A stretch of DNA of 64,000 bases from an uncultured Clostridia bacterium (GCA_946414315.1 CAMKNZ010000006.1:1-64000), one strand, 5' to 3'. Shown: positions 42,322 through 50,736, counted from the first letter of the stretch. The notes: generated by a model not told the origin, from the letters alone. Numbers and translations are program-made.

Positions 42322-44037
42322 ATGGACAGCGTCAATCCGGTTCTGCTGTATTACGATATGATCCTGATGGTCTCGGTGGTGCTCTCCGGAATCTATCTGT
42401 TCATGTGGCACAAGCATTTTGATGCGCATATCACCATCATCTTCGTGATGATTCCGGTCATCTGCCTGGGTTACGCGCTGCGGGTGCATGCCACCGGGCT
42501 GGAAACAGTCCTCGCCGCGAACAAGCTTGTCTATCTGGGCGGCTGCTTCCTGCAGCTGTTTGTCCTGCTGGCCATCGTCAACCTGTGCAATATCCGGATG
42601 GGGAAGACCGGACGGGTCCTGAAGACCCTGGGCTTTGCCCTGAGCACAACCGTGTATGTCTATGTCCTCAATCCCATGAGATCCGGGGATTTCTACAAAA
42701 GCGTCGAACTGGAGATCCGGGACGGCCTGCCGCTTTTGCATAAGGAATACGGCTGGATGCATACCGTGTTTGAGATCCTGGTCATCATCTATTTCCTGCT
42801 GAGCATTTTCTTTATCATTTACTGCTTTATCAAGAAGAACCAGATCTCCCGGAAGATCCTGGGCCTGCTCTTTTTCCCGGAGGTCCTGGCGGTCGTCGCG
42901 TTTTTCGCCAAGGGGATTACGGGCCTGGTCGAGCTGACCCCCCTGACCTACGTCACAGCCCAGGTTACCTACCTGGTCATCGTTTCCCGGATTTCGCTCT
43001 ACGATATCACGGACACAGCCGTCGATTCCCTTGTGCAGAAAGGAAATACGGGCTTCATCGCGATTGATTACGGCCACCACTACCTGGGTTCCAACGATAC
43101 CGCCAAGGAGATCTTTCCGATCCTGAAAAAGCTGACCGTGGACCTGTCCGTCCGGCGGCGGAAATCCTTTGCCGACCTGATAACCCCCTGGCTGGAGGAT
43201 TACCAGGAGGACCGGAGCCGGAACACCGCGGACTACGCAAAGGACGACAAGATCTACCGGATCACCGTTTCCCCGCTGTATAACGGGCAGAAGGAAAAAG
43301 GCTACCAGCTGACGATCACCGACAACACCAAAGACCAGCAGTATATCCATTTCATCAAGAGCTACAATGACCGCCTGAACGCCGACGTGGCGGCGGCGAC
43401 AGAACATATCCGCCAGATGCACGACAACCTGATCCTCAGCATGGCTACCATGGTTGAAAGCCGGGACAACTCCACCGGCGGGCATATCCGCCGTACCAGC
43501 GAAGGCGTGAAAATCCTCCTGAGAGAGATGACGCAGCAGGAGTTCCCGGAACTGACCGACGATTTCCGGAAGAACCTGATCAAAGCCGCGCCCATGCACG
43601 ACTTGGGCAAGATTGCCGTTCCCGACGAGATTCTCAAGAAACCCGGCCGTTTTACCCCGGAAGAGTTTGAAAAGATGAAAGCCCACGCCGCGGAAGGCTC
43701 CCGTATCGTCCATGAGATCCTGAAAGAGACCGATGACGAGGATTTCCACGTTCTTGCCGAGAGCGTCGCCGCGTTCCATCATGAGCGCTGGGACGGCTCC
43801 GGCTATCCGGACCACCTGAAAGGGGAGGAGATTCCCCCGGAGGCCCGGATCATGGCTGTCGCTGACGTTTACGACGCCCTGGTTTCCAAACGTGTGTACA
43901 AGGAAAGCATGTCCTTTGAAAAGGCGGATCAGATCATGATGGAGGGCATGGGCACCCAGTTTGCCCCGGAGATGAAGGACGTCTACGTCCGCGCCCGGCC
44001 GAAGCTTGAAGCCTATTACAGCTCCCTGGAACAGTAA
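42322..44037 (+). CDS. Membrane-bound HD-GYP phosphodiesterase with 7TM sensor
   Basis: A 571-residue protein. Residues 1-225 contain about seven or eight hydrophobic helices resembling the 7TM module found in Clostridial sensor kinases. A PAS-like domain spans about 235-345. A linker helix leads to an HD-GYP domain with HD at about 426-427 (MHDLGKIAVPDE) and HHERWDGSGYP at about 484-496. The active-site motifs are complete, so c-di-GMP hydrolysis is expected. It is a single-gene unit. Together with the GGDEF-EAL gene at 9748 it indicates c-di-GMP signalling in this organism. Confidence 0.9.
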   Translation: MDSVNPVLLYYDMILMVSVVLSGIYLFMWHKHFDAHITIIFVMIPVICLGYALRVHATGLETVLAANKLVYLGGCFLQLFVLLAIVNLCNIRMGKTGRVLKTLGFALSTTVYVYVLNPMRSGDFYKSVELEIRDGLPLLHKEYGWMHTVFEILVIIYFLLSIFFIIYCFIKKNQISRKILGLLFFPEVLAVVAFFAKGITGLVELTPLTYVTAQVTYLVIVSRISLYDITDTAVDSLVQKGNTGFIAIDYGHHYLGSNDTAKEIFPILKKLTVDLSVRRRKSFADLITPWLEDYQEDRSRNTADYAKDDKIYRITVSPLYNGQKEKGYQLTITDNTKDQQYIHFIKSYNDRLNADVAAATEHIRQMHDNLILSMATMVESRDNSTGGHIRRTSEGVKILLREMTQQEFPELTDDFRKNLIKAAPMHDLGKIAVPDEILKKPGRFTPEEFEKMKAHAAEGSRIVHEILKETDDEDFHVLAESVAAFHHERWDGSGYPDHLKGEEIPPEARIMAVADVYDALVSKRVYKESMSFEKADQIMMEGMGTQFAPEMKDVYVRARPKLEAYYSSLEQ

Positions 44038-44050
44038 CCGTCTCATTCCC

Positions 44051-44075
44051 AAATGCCCCGCACTGCGGGGCATTT
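44051..44075 (+). terminator. Terminator after HD-GYP gene
   Basis: AAATGCCCCGC-ACT-GCGGGGCATTT followed by TT. Confidence 0.85.
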
Positions 44076-44178
44076 TTGGTATTGCTTTCCCGATCCCCGG
44101 TTTTATGATACAATAAACCAAGAGGCATCCGACAGCAGCACAGACCGGCAGATCATTGGACCAGGAGGCGTTCTGACA

Positions 44179-44469
44179 ATGTATATCCATCTCGTATATT
44201 ATTCCGGGGACCGCTCCCTGGTGGAGAATATCAAAAAAGACGGATCGGCCGGGATCGTCGCTGACAAGATGTTTTTCCTTGACGCGGTGGACAACGACGG
44301 CGACGCGCTGCGGTTCCAGCATAACAACGGCAGCCATTTTGACGTGATCTTCCTGGAAAAGGGATGCGCTCAGAGCGTATATGAGACAATCCTGGACGCG
44401 GTCCGGGAAAACCGGACGATCCTGGAAACGGATATCCGGGAAAAGCAGATTGAGGGAGGCCTGACATGA
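44179..44469 (+). CDS. Hypothetical protein (96 aa)
   Basis: ATG 44179 follows AGGAGG by ten bases. The 96-residue cytosolic protein starts MYIHLVYYSGDRSLVENI and looks like a small alpha/beta domain. No family is recognised. Its stop overlaps the ATG of the next gene (ATGA), so the two are translationally coupled. Confidence 0.65.
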   Translation: MYIHLVYYSGDRSLVENIKKDGSAGIVADKMFFLDAVDNDGDALRFQHNNGSHFDVIFLEKGCAQSVYETILDAVRENRTILETDIREKQIEGGLT

Positions 44470-44852
44470 AAAAGTTATCTGCGCTGATCCTGACGCTGGT
44501 CATGCTCTTCGCAGCCTGCTGTACGACGGCAGAAGAAGTGGAGAGCATGACGGAAGAAGGCCCGAAGTTCGTCACGATCCGGGAGTGGCTGGACGCCAAC
44601 GGCGAATGCGGCGACTGTATGGTGCTGCTGAGAATCAGGCAGATCATCAATCCCGTCCTTGCCATCGGGGAGGACGAGACCGGGACGATCGACCTGTATT
44701 CCGGCGGAGAAGACCGGATTATCATCAACTTTACTGAAGACGATATCGCAGAAGGCGACTTCATTGTGATCGCCAATCCGAAGTACAATCCCTACGAGGG
44801 GACAATCGAGATGGCGGACTGGACCCTGAAACGGATTCTGCCGAAATTCTGA
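44466..44852 (+). CDS. Secreted OB-fold-like protein (128 aa)
   Basis: A signal peptide (MKKLSALILTLVMLFAACC; LFAAC could be read as a lipobox with Cys18) precedes about 100 residues with five predicted strands. The pattern (DCMVLLRIRQIINPVLAI, then GTIDLYSGG, then DFIVIANPKY) resembles an OB fold of the bacterial exported type. It is coupled to the preceding 96-aa gene. The function is unknown. Confidence 0.68.
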   Translation: MKKLSALILTLVMLFAACCTTAEEVESMTEEGPKFVTIREWLDANGECGDCMVLLRIRQIINPVLAIGEDETGTIDLYSGGEDRIIINFTEDDIAEGDFIVIANPKYNPYEGTIEMADWTLKRILPKF

Positions 44853-44929
44853 TCAGCTGCTGCCAATTGCTTTTTTTGCTGCGTATAAACAGGTGCCGAC
44901 GGAAATGCCGGCAAAGGGAGGAATGAACC

Positions 44930-45103
44930 ATGGAAAAGAAACGTGAGCTGAACAGGGAAGAGATGGAACAGGTTTCCAGCGGTGAAACACAGGGTCCCGG
45001 TGAGAAGATCATCATCTGCAGCAACTGTACCAAACCGATTTATGCAAGCGTTAACAGACATGTTGTCAAATGCCCGCATTGCGGTGCGTATACATGGTAT
45101 TGA
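44930..45103 (+). CDS. 57-residue zinc-ribbon peptide with RiPP-leader-like N-terminus
   Basis: ATG 44930 follows GGGAGGAATGAACC and is closed by a strong terminator. Residues 1-18 (MEKKRELNREEMEQVSSG) resemble the leader consensus of class II bacteriocins and other RiPP precursors (EL..EEMEQVSGG), with SG in place of the double Gly. The remainder carries CSNC (30-33) and CPHC (48-51), a CxxC-x14-CxxC zinc-ribbon pattern, and ends GAYTWY. It could be a processed peptide, or a small zinc-ribbon protein whose N-terminus only mimics a leader. No processing protease or modification enzyme is adjacent. Confidence 0.65.
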   Translation: MEKKRELNREEMEQVSSGETQGPGEKIIICSNCTKPIYASVNRHVVKCPHCGAYTWY

Positions 45104-45126
45104 TCACTTCGACTCCCATATGAAGA

Positions 45127-45157
45127 CCTCAGCTGCGGTCAAGCAGCTGAGGCCTTT
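45127..45157 (+). terminator. Terminator after the 57-residue peptide gene
   Basis: CCTCAGCTGC-GGTCAA-GCAGCTGAGG followed by a T-run. Confidence 0.9.
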
Positions 45158-45194
45158 TTGTTTTGAACCCGGAAGAGAGCGGGAAAGGCCATGA

Positions 45195-45377
45195 TCAGCG
45201 CAGGGCGCAGGAGAATCGGTTTGTTTTGCGGATCCGGAAACAAGTATTTACCATATTCAGACCGCAGGCGGCTTCTGGTATGCTTCCGGCGGGGCATGGG
45301 ATAACTGCCGGTTTATCGTCTGCGCGGATGTACCTGCCGGACGCGTCGTATGGGCGGAAATCACAGGGCAGAATTGA
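45195..45377 (+). pseudogene. Possible gene remnant without start codon
   Basis: Between a TGA at 45192 and a TGA at 45375 one frame reads like coding sequence (for example ADPETSIYHIQTAGGFWYA and ADVPAGRVVWAEITGQN), with amino-acid use typical of the exported proteins here. No start codon or RBS precedes it. It may be the 3' remnant of a deleted gene for a secreted protein. Weak evidence. Confidence 0.3.
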
Positions 45378-45395
45378 CTTTTCCTGAATCAGATA

Positions 45396-45424
45396 TTGCT
45401 TTTTCCTTTTTTATTAGATAAAAT
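45396..45424 (+). promoter_or_regulatory. Promoter of a short transcription unit
   Basis: TTGCTT, 17-bp spacer, TAAAAT in an AT-rich island. The only open frame before the terminator is the 28-codon ORF at 45466. Confidence 0.6.
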
Positions 45425-45465
45425 AATATATCAGGTGTATAGCCCTATATGGAGGTCTGACGCTC

Positions 45466-45552
45466 ATGACAGTGAAGACCGGGACGAAGCAAATGGTATT
45501 ATGGCATGAAAAACTGATAAAACTTCAACATATTGTGGGGCGCGCATCTTAA
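45466..45552 (+). CDS. 28-residue putative leader peptide
   Basis: ATG 45466 follows TGGAGGTCTGACGCTC. The peptide (MTVKTGTKQMVLWHEKLIKL, then QHIVGRAS) is basic and is not enriched in a single amino acid. Its stop codon lies inside the left arm of the following terminator-like hairpin, so a translating ribosome would cover that arm. This resembles an attenuator leader, but nothing intact follows until 46039. Confidence 0.4.
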   Translation: MTVKTGTKQMVLWHEKLIKLQHIVGRAS

Positions 45553-45594
45553 CGGTGGATCAAAGGGACACTGTTAATCGATGTGCGCTTTTTT
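45542..45594 (+). terminator. Imperfect terminator/attenuator hairpin
   Basis: GCGC, ATC, TTAAC and GTG in the left arm (45542-45557) pair with CAC, GTTAA, GAT and GCGC in the right arm (45569-45588), with two small bulges, followed by TTTTTT. Confidence 0.6.
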
Positions 45595-45603
45595 GATTAT
45601 TGA

Positions 45604-45966
45604 CTCTGTCTGCTGAACGGCGTTAAAGTGTTCTTCGATATGCCGGAAGGCCATCAGAGCATGGTGAAGGTTGTGACCAACGTGCTGGAAGGCGGGAGCC
45701 TGACAAGTCATCAGTCCAAATCTGAAATCCGGATTGCAAAAAAACGGAGTCGGTATCATGAGAAAGATGGTAAAGAAAAGATATGCATAGATCCTGGCAG
45801 CGCTGCTTTTTGCAGCGCTGCTCCTTGCTGTTCCACCCGTCCGGGCGGAACGGCAGGAAGGGGAGACAACATGAAGGATCTGTCGGAACTGGTCTATCAG
45901 GACTTCGCCGCCGGCGGAATCGACCCGGATGTTTACAGCGGCCTGATGAGAAATGGGAAGGCATAA
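45604..45966 (+). pseudogene. Degraded region with disrupted exported-protein gene
   Basis: The first part reads NGVKVFFDMPEGHQSMVKV and then loses coding character. At 45758 an ATG opens MRKMVKKRYA, interrupted by an in-frame TAG. The same frame then continues as a perfect signal-peptide core (ILAALLFAALLLAVPP, VRAERQEG) before stopping at TGA. A shifted frame continues with MKDLSELVYQDFAAGG. This looks like one or two exported-protein genes inactivated by a nonsense mutation and frameshift. Confidence 0.5.
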
Positions 45967-46038
45967 TGACCCTGGACATAACGGCAAAATGATTATTCTG
46001 ATGAAAGGAAGACCGGACCGAAGCTCCGGCAGCAGCAG

Positions 46039-47769
46039 ATGAAAAAGAACAGAAGAATCCCGCTCGCTGTCAAAATGAATATCGTGGTCTCCGTGATGAT
46101 CCTTTGTACGTGCGCCCTGCTGATTTTCGTCAGCAACAGCGCCTACCAAAAAACAGTGATCGAACCGTATATCCTGAGGATGGAAGGAATAAAGGTCGAT
46201 ACGGAAGCAATGAAACCGTTCCTGACGCATTTTATCAATTATATCGGCACTGAAGAGCTGGATGCGATCTGGACGGAGGACCGGGAAGACCGGTCTGACC
46301 ACCTGATGGACTGGATGCAGCGGCAGCCTTCCTTCCGCCCGAATGCAGAGAATGAAGACCGGACCCTGCTGAACGACTGGGTCGATTTTTCCCTGATGCC
46401 GGTCAATATCCGGACAGACGGGGACCTGAACGCGGTAGACGTCGTGGTGCGGAAAAACGGTATCTACTACAGTGTCTGCAGCGAATTCAAGCAGGACGTC
46501 AATCTGATTGAAGCCGAAAGAGGGGACTCCATCGATTTCGGATCAACGGTGAATATCATAAGCCTGCCGTCGGAGGATTACGGCAAAGCGGAATGGTATC
46601 AGATTAACGAATCATATTTGCTGGCACGCTGTGTGCAGATCGGAACGGACGAAATTGAAGCACAGGTATGGCTGAGCTATGACCTGACGGACATGATACG
46701 TGAGCATAAAAACTACCTGCTCCGGTGCGTCCTTTTCACACTGTCGCTGACGGTGGCGGCATCCGCTGCCGGCATGTTCCTGATGCGGCGGTATATTACC
46801 CGTCCGGTGCGCAGGCTCGCTCAGGCGACCAAGGAATTCACTCCGGAAGAAAACGGGACCTATTCCGCGGAGAAGATCAGCAAGGTTGAGGTCAGAACCA
46901 GGGACGAGATCGGCGACCTCAGCCGGGATATCCGGTCCATGCAGGAGCGGATTGTGGAGAATGCGGATAACCTTGCCCGCATGACGGCCGAGAAGGAACG
47001 CGTCAGTACGGAGCTGGACCTGGCGAAGAATATCCAGGCCTCCCTGCTGCCGGACGTATTCCCTGCATTTCCGGACCGCCACGAGTTCAGCCTGTACGCT
47101 TCCATGACGCCGGCGCGGGAGGTCGGCGGCGATTTCTATGATTTCTTCCTGATCGACGACGACCATCTGGCGCTGGTGATTGCCGATGTTTCCGGCAAGG
47201 GGATTCCCGCGGCGCTGTTTATGGCAGTCTCCCGGACTGTGATCCGCGACCAGCTGATGAGCGGCTGCAATCCGGTCAGGGCGCTGGAGAGGGCAAACGC
47301 GCAGCTGTGCAGTGAAAACCCGCATATGATGTTCGTCACGGTATGGCTGGCGGTGGTGGAGATCTCCACAGGCAAGGGCGTCGCGTGCAACGCGGGACAT
47401 GAGCATCCCGCCGTCCGCCGCGCCGGAGGCATGTTTGAACTGGTGAAGTACAAGCATGACAGGCCGGCCGGTTTCGTGCCGGATACGGTTTACCACAGCC
47501 GGGAATTTGAGCTGAAGCCGGGCGACAGCCTGTTGGTCTATACGGACGGCGTGCCGGAGGCCAACAACCCGCAAACGGAGCTGTTCGGCGAGGAACGCAT
47601 GATGGAAACGCTGAACCGGTACGCGGACGCGGAGCCGGAGGAACTGATCCGCCGGATCTATGAAGCGGTGGCTTCTTTTGCGGACGGAGCAGATCAGTTT
47701 GACGATATCACCATGCTTGCGGTAAAATACCACGGACGAGAGAACGAAGCCGGTAAAACCGGGCTGTGA
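46039..47769 (+). CDS. Membrane-bound SpoIIE/RsbU-type protein phosphatase with HAMP
   Basis: A 576-residue protein: an N-terminal helix (about 10-32), an extracytoplasmic sensor (about 35-230), a second helix (about 232-255), HAMP (about 256-310), a coiled coil, then a PP2C-like SpoIIE domain (about 330-570). Metal-binding and catalytic blocks are visible: REVGGDFYDFF, IADVSGKGIPAALFM, NAGHEHP, YTDGVPEA and DQFDDITML. It should dephosphorylate the STAS protein encoded 21 bases downstream, as in RsbU-RsbV partner switching. No RsbW-type kinase or sigma factor gene is in the window. The RBS is weak. Confidence 0.92.
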   Translation: MKKNRRIPLAVKMNIVVSVMILCTCALLIFVSNSAYQKTVIEPYILRMEGIKVDTEAMKPFLTHFINYIGTEELDAIWTEDREDRSDHLMDWMQRQPSFRPNAENEDRTLLNDWVDFSLMPVNIRTDGDLNAVDVVVRKNGIYYSVCSEFKQDVNLIEAERGDSIDFGSTVNIISLPSEDYGKAEWYQINESYLLARCVQIGTDEIEAQVWLSYDLTDMIREHKNYLLRCVLFTLSLTVAASAAGMFLMRRYITRPVRRLAQATKEFTPEENGTYSAEKISKVEVRTRDEIGDLSRDIRSMQERIVENADNLARMTAEKERVSTELDLAKNIQASLLPDVFPAFPDRHEFSLYASMTPAREVGGDFYDFFLIDDDHLALVIADVSGKGIPAALFMAVSRTVIRDQLMSGCNPVRALERANAQLCSENPHMMFVTVWLAVVEISTGKGVACNAGHEHPAVRRAGGMFELVKYKHDRPAGFVPDTVYHSREFELKPGDSLLVYTDGVPEANNPQTELFGEERMMETLNRYADAEPEELIRRIYEAVASFADGADQFDDITMLAVKYHGRENEAGKTGL

Positions 47770-47790
47770 CAATATGAGGAGGAACAAATC

Positions 47791-48087
47791 ATGAACATTA
47801 CCAAGAATCAGGAAGGAACGACGCTGACCATCAGGCTGGACAACCGCCTGGACACGATCACCGCGCCGCTGCTGGACGCGGAGCTTAAAAACAGCCTGGA
47901 CGGCGTCGAAACCCTGATCTGGGATTTCAGCAGTCTTGAATATCTTACATCCGCCGGCCTCCGTACGCTGATGAACGCGCAGCGGACGATGAACAGCAAG
48001 GGAACCATGAAGATCATCCATGCGAACGAAACGGTGAAAGGCGTATTTGAACTGACCGGCCTGGACGACATGCTGGCGGAAGAATAA
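47791..48087 (+). CDS. STAS-domain anti-sigma-factor antagonist-like protein
   Basis: A 98-residue single STAS domain. The phosphorylatable Ser is in the conserved block SLEYLTSAGLRTL. RBS GAGGAGG. It is co-transcribed with the upstream phosphatase gene, so it is the likely substrate. Output could be sigma-factor control or another partner-switch target; the missing kinase leaves this open. Confidence 0.92.
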   Translation: MNITKNQEGTTLTIRLDNRLDTITAPLLDAELKNSLDGVETLIWDFSSLEYLTSAGLRTLMNAQRTMNSKGTMKIIHANETVKGVFELTGLDDMLAEE

Positions 48088-48126
48088 CCAATTTGCGGAA
48101 CAAATAAAGTACGAGTACGGATACCA

Positions 48127-48152
48127 GGCCTCCGGCGCATCGGAGGCCTTTT
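48127..48152 (+). terminator. Terminator after the STAS gene
   Basis: GGCCTCCG-GCGCAT-CGGAGGCC followed by TTTT. It lies directly upstream of the next RBS. Confidence 0.8.
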
Positions 48153-48168
48153 GAAAAGGAGACCAATC

Positions 48169-49434
48169 ATGAAGAAGATCATCCTCGTTTTTCTGGCCGT
48201 GATTCTTACGCTGGCTGCAGGTATCGCGGCGGCGGAGAAATCCGAACTGCCGGGCAACCCTTTTGAAGACTTTACGGCAACGGACACGGAGGGAAACGTT
48301 TTTAAGCTCTCCGAGGCTCTGAAGGATCATGAGGCTGTCCTGATCAATTTCTGGGCGACCTGGTGCCCACCGTGCCGGAACGAGATGCCGCATTTACAGA
48401 AGCTCTGGGAAACATACGGCGACCGGGTGGCGATGATTGCGCTGTCCACAGAACCGGAGGACACGGCGGAAAAGATCGCCGCGTTCCGGGAAGAATACGG
48501 CATCACGTTCCCCATGGGACGGGATGAGAACCTGGCGCTGTCCGCCCGGCTCAACGCGTCGGGAATTCCGGATACCGTCATCGTGGACCGCTTTGGGAAC
48601 GTAGGGTTCTACCGCGTCGGTACCTTCTTTACCTACGAAGACCTGGAGCGGACCGTGACGCCTTTCCTGGGAGACGGATATACGGAGACGAAGGTGCTGA
48701 AAGAGATCCCGAAGGACAGTTCCACCAGCGCGTTCCCGGTATCCGCAAAGCGGGCGGTATATCCGGAGAATGAAAGCGCAAAGAAAATCCTTTTCCATTT
48801 CGATGAGGAGCGGGAAGGGGAACCGCTTGTATGCTATATTGTTCCGGAAGACAAGGCACGGATCCGCATCGAGATCACCGCGGCGGACGATCCCGCCACA
48901 ATGATCTACGGCGACGCCTGGGGCGACAGCCTGGAGGTGTCGAAACTGCTGGATCCGCAGCGCAATGAATATGTCTATGAACAGGCGGTTCAGGGTGAAT
49001 CTGACGGCGTCACTTATCATTACGGCTACGGAATCCTGATGGATATGACGGACGGGAGCGCCATCGAAATCTTCCTGACCCCGGATGAACAGTATCTTGA
49101 AGAGATCACGCAGGGCCTGGCTGAGTCTGACCTGCATAGTATCACCTGGGAATACGCGGAGAATGAAAAGGGAAACGCGCTGCGGGCCTATATCATCCAT
49201 GTGGTGGACCAGTATGATGACCCGGTGGCGGAAGCAGTCGTCAATTTCTGCACGGATACAGCCTGTGCGCCGGCAGAGGCTGATGAAAACGGCCTGATCA
49301 CCTTTGAAGGTGCGCCGGACAAGTATCATGTACAGCTGATCGACCTGCCGGAAGGATACAGCAGCGACGAGGATTTCGAGATGTACACCGGGACCGAATA
49401 CAGCGAATGGGTCCTGCGGGTAAAGAAAGACTGA
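48169..49434 (+). CDS. Exported TlpA/ResA-like thioredoxin with C-terminal Cna-B-like domain
   Basis: ATG 48169 (RBS AAAAGGAGA) opens a signal peptide (residues 1-22) followed by a redoxin domain (about 28-165) with the active site WATWCPPC, Cys66 and Cys69, and the cis-Pro block SGIPDTVIVDR. An unrecognised beta-rich middle region (about 190-340) is followed by a carboxypeptidase-regulatory/Cna-B-like segment (VDQYDDPVAEAVVNFCTD, then GLITFEGAP). The protein probably acts in extracytoplasmic disulfide reduction. At 421 residues it is more than twice the size of ResA, so the extra domains are unusual. Confidence 0.83.
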   Translation: MKKIILVFLAVILTLAAGIAAAEKSELPGNPFEDFTATDTEGNVFKLSEALKDHEAVLINFWATWCPPCRNEMPHLQKLWETYGDRVAMIALSTEPEDTAEKIAAFREEYGITFPMGRDENLALSARLNASGIPDTVIVDRFGNVGFYRVGTFFTYEDLERTVTPFLGDGYTETKVLKEIPKDSSTSAFPVSAKRAVYPENESAKKILFHFDEEREGEPLVCYIVPEDKARIRIEITAADDPATMIYGDAWGDSLEVSKLLDPQRNEYVYEQAVQGESDGVTYHYGYGILMDMTDGSAIEIFLTPDEQYLEEITQGLAESDLHSITWEYAENEKGNALRAYIIHVVDQYDDPVAEAVVNFCTDTACAPAEADENGLITFEGAPDKYHVQLIDLPEGYSSDEDFEMYTGTEYSEWVLRVKKD

Positions 49435-49451
49435 GAGAAGGAGAAACGGAA

Positions 49452-49976
49452 ATGGAACTGATCCAGAGCTTTTCAACGGACCATACGCGCATTGTACCCG
49501 GTATTTTTACCAGCAGGGTTGACCGCCTGGGCGATTATTCGGTCACGACCTACGACGTCCGGCTCAAAAGGCCGAACCGGGAACCGGTTATTGATGTTCT
49601 GGCCATGCATTCGCTGGAGCATCTTATCGCGACATATCTCCGCAACGATCCCGAGTGGAAGGACGAGGTGATCTACTGGGGTCCGATGGGGTGCCTGACG
49701 GGCTTTTATCTGATCCTGAAGGGCAGCCGCGCGCCGCAGGAACTGTACAAGCTGATCCTGGGCGCGTTCAGATCCGTAAACGACGCGCAGGAAGTGCCGG
49801 GCACAGCGCCCGAGAACTGCGGATACTGCCGTATGCACAACCTTGAGATGGCCAAATGGTATGCGAACGAGTTCGCCGCATATCTTGAAGCCAACGCGGA
49901 GAACAGCGATATTTTCGAATATCCGAAGACAGAGCGGCTTGTGACGGAAGACGGACAGCATTTTTACGATTCATAA
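49452..49976 (+). CDS. luxS: S-ribosylhomocysteine lyase
   Basis: Cleaves S-ribosylhomocysteine to homocysteine and DPD, the precursor of autoinducer-2. 174 residues from ATG 49452 (RBS AAGGAGAAA). Metal ligands His53 and His57 in HSLEH and probably Cys123 in ENCGYC are present, with the catalytic Cys81 in GPMGCLTGFY. The gene is slightly longer than the roughly 157-residue B. subtilis enzyme because of C-terminal residues. No pfs or lsr genes adjoin it. Confidence 0.95.
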   Translation: MELIQSFSTDHTRIVPGIFTSRVDRLGDYSVTTYDVRLKRPNREPVIDVLAMHSLEHLIATYLRNDPEWKDEVIYWGPMGCLTGFYLILKGSRAPQELYKLILGAFRSVNDAQEVPGTAPENCGYCRMHNLEMAKWYANEFAAYLEANAENSDIFEYPKTERLVTEDGQHFYDS

Positions 49977-49982
49977 TTTTTT

Positions 49983-50018
49983 CCATCGGCTTCCTACGGG
50001 CCGATGGACTTTGTTTTT
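49983..50018 (+). terminator. Terminator after luxS
   Basis: CCATCGGC (49983-49990) with GCCGATGG (50000-50007), then a T-rich tail. Confidence 0.75.
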
Positions 50019-50054
50019 CCGGTATCCATCCGATAAACAGAAGGATGCGCCTGA

Positions 50055-50711
50055 ATGAAACACAAACGATTAAACCGGGACGCCTGGGGGTTTCAGTATT
50101 ATCCGTATTACCAGATGCGGATCGATCACGAACTGTTCCATGGGCTGGCTTGCCTGATCCGTTTCACAGACGGAGAAAAAAACTATTGGCAGATGCCCAC
50201 AGCCGGCAGGGTTCAGGTCACCGGGAGCGGAATGACCTGGTTGGAACTGATCCCGGACGATACGCACCGGGTGATCACGGTTTTCTATTTCCCGGACGGA
50301 ACCCACGAAGAAAGCAGGAACAGGTATCCTGTTCCTGCAAATCCGCTTTACCAGCCTTCTCTCTGGTATATTGATGTCATCGAAGACATGGAACAGGATG
50401 AAGACGGTGTCGCGGTTTTCGTCGATAAATACCTGGACGTCATTATATCCCCGGAGGGGGACATCAAAATCGACGACCGGGACGAACTGGATGCCGCTTA
50501 TGCTTCAGGCGAACTGAATAAAGCGCAGTATGACGAGGCCCTGGCAGAATGCGGACATATCCTTCATGAATACTGTGGAGACATTCGGAAAACAGACGCA
50601 TGGAGCGCTGCAATCCGGCAAATCGTTGAGGATCGGATTACACAGGGAGAACCGATCACGATATCCCGGGAGGTTCGCAGACTGAACAGCAAACAGGTGT
50701 TCCCGAAATGA
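50055..50711 (+). CDS. DUF402-like protein
   Basis: A 218-residue cytosolic protein. The central block, LWYIDVIEDMEQDEDGVAVF followed by DKYLDVIISPEGDIKIDD and RDEL, matches the DUF402 (FomD/YgaC-type) domain, a beta-barrel fold with phosphatase activity on nucleotides in characterised members. A helical C-terminal extension (about 150-218) is present. The preceding RBS is weak (AGAAGGATG). Its substrate here is unknown. Confidence 0.72.
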   Translation: MKHKRLNRDAWGFQYYPYYQMRIDHELFHGLACLIRFTDGEKNYWQMPTAGRVQVTGSGMTWLELIPDDTHRVITVFYFPDGTHEESRNRYPVPANPLYQPSLWYIDVIEDMEQDEDGVAVFVDKYLDVIISPEGDIKIDDRDELDAAYASGELNKAQYDEALAECGHILHEYCGDIRKTDAWSAAIRQIVEDRITQGEPITISREVRRLNSKQVFPK

Positions 50712-50736
50712 AAGCGACAACGAGAAAGAGGCTGCC

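Noticed and set aside
45163-45387. 74-codon frame after the 57-residue peptide terminator
   Set aside because: It starts inside the T-tail of a terminator with no RBS. A different frame in the same stretch has more coding character (recorded as a possible remnant).
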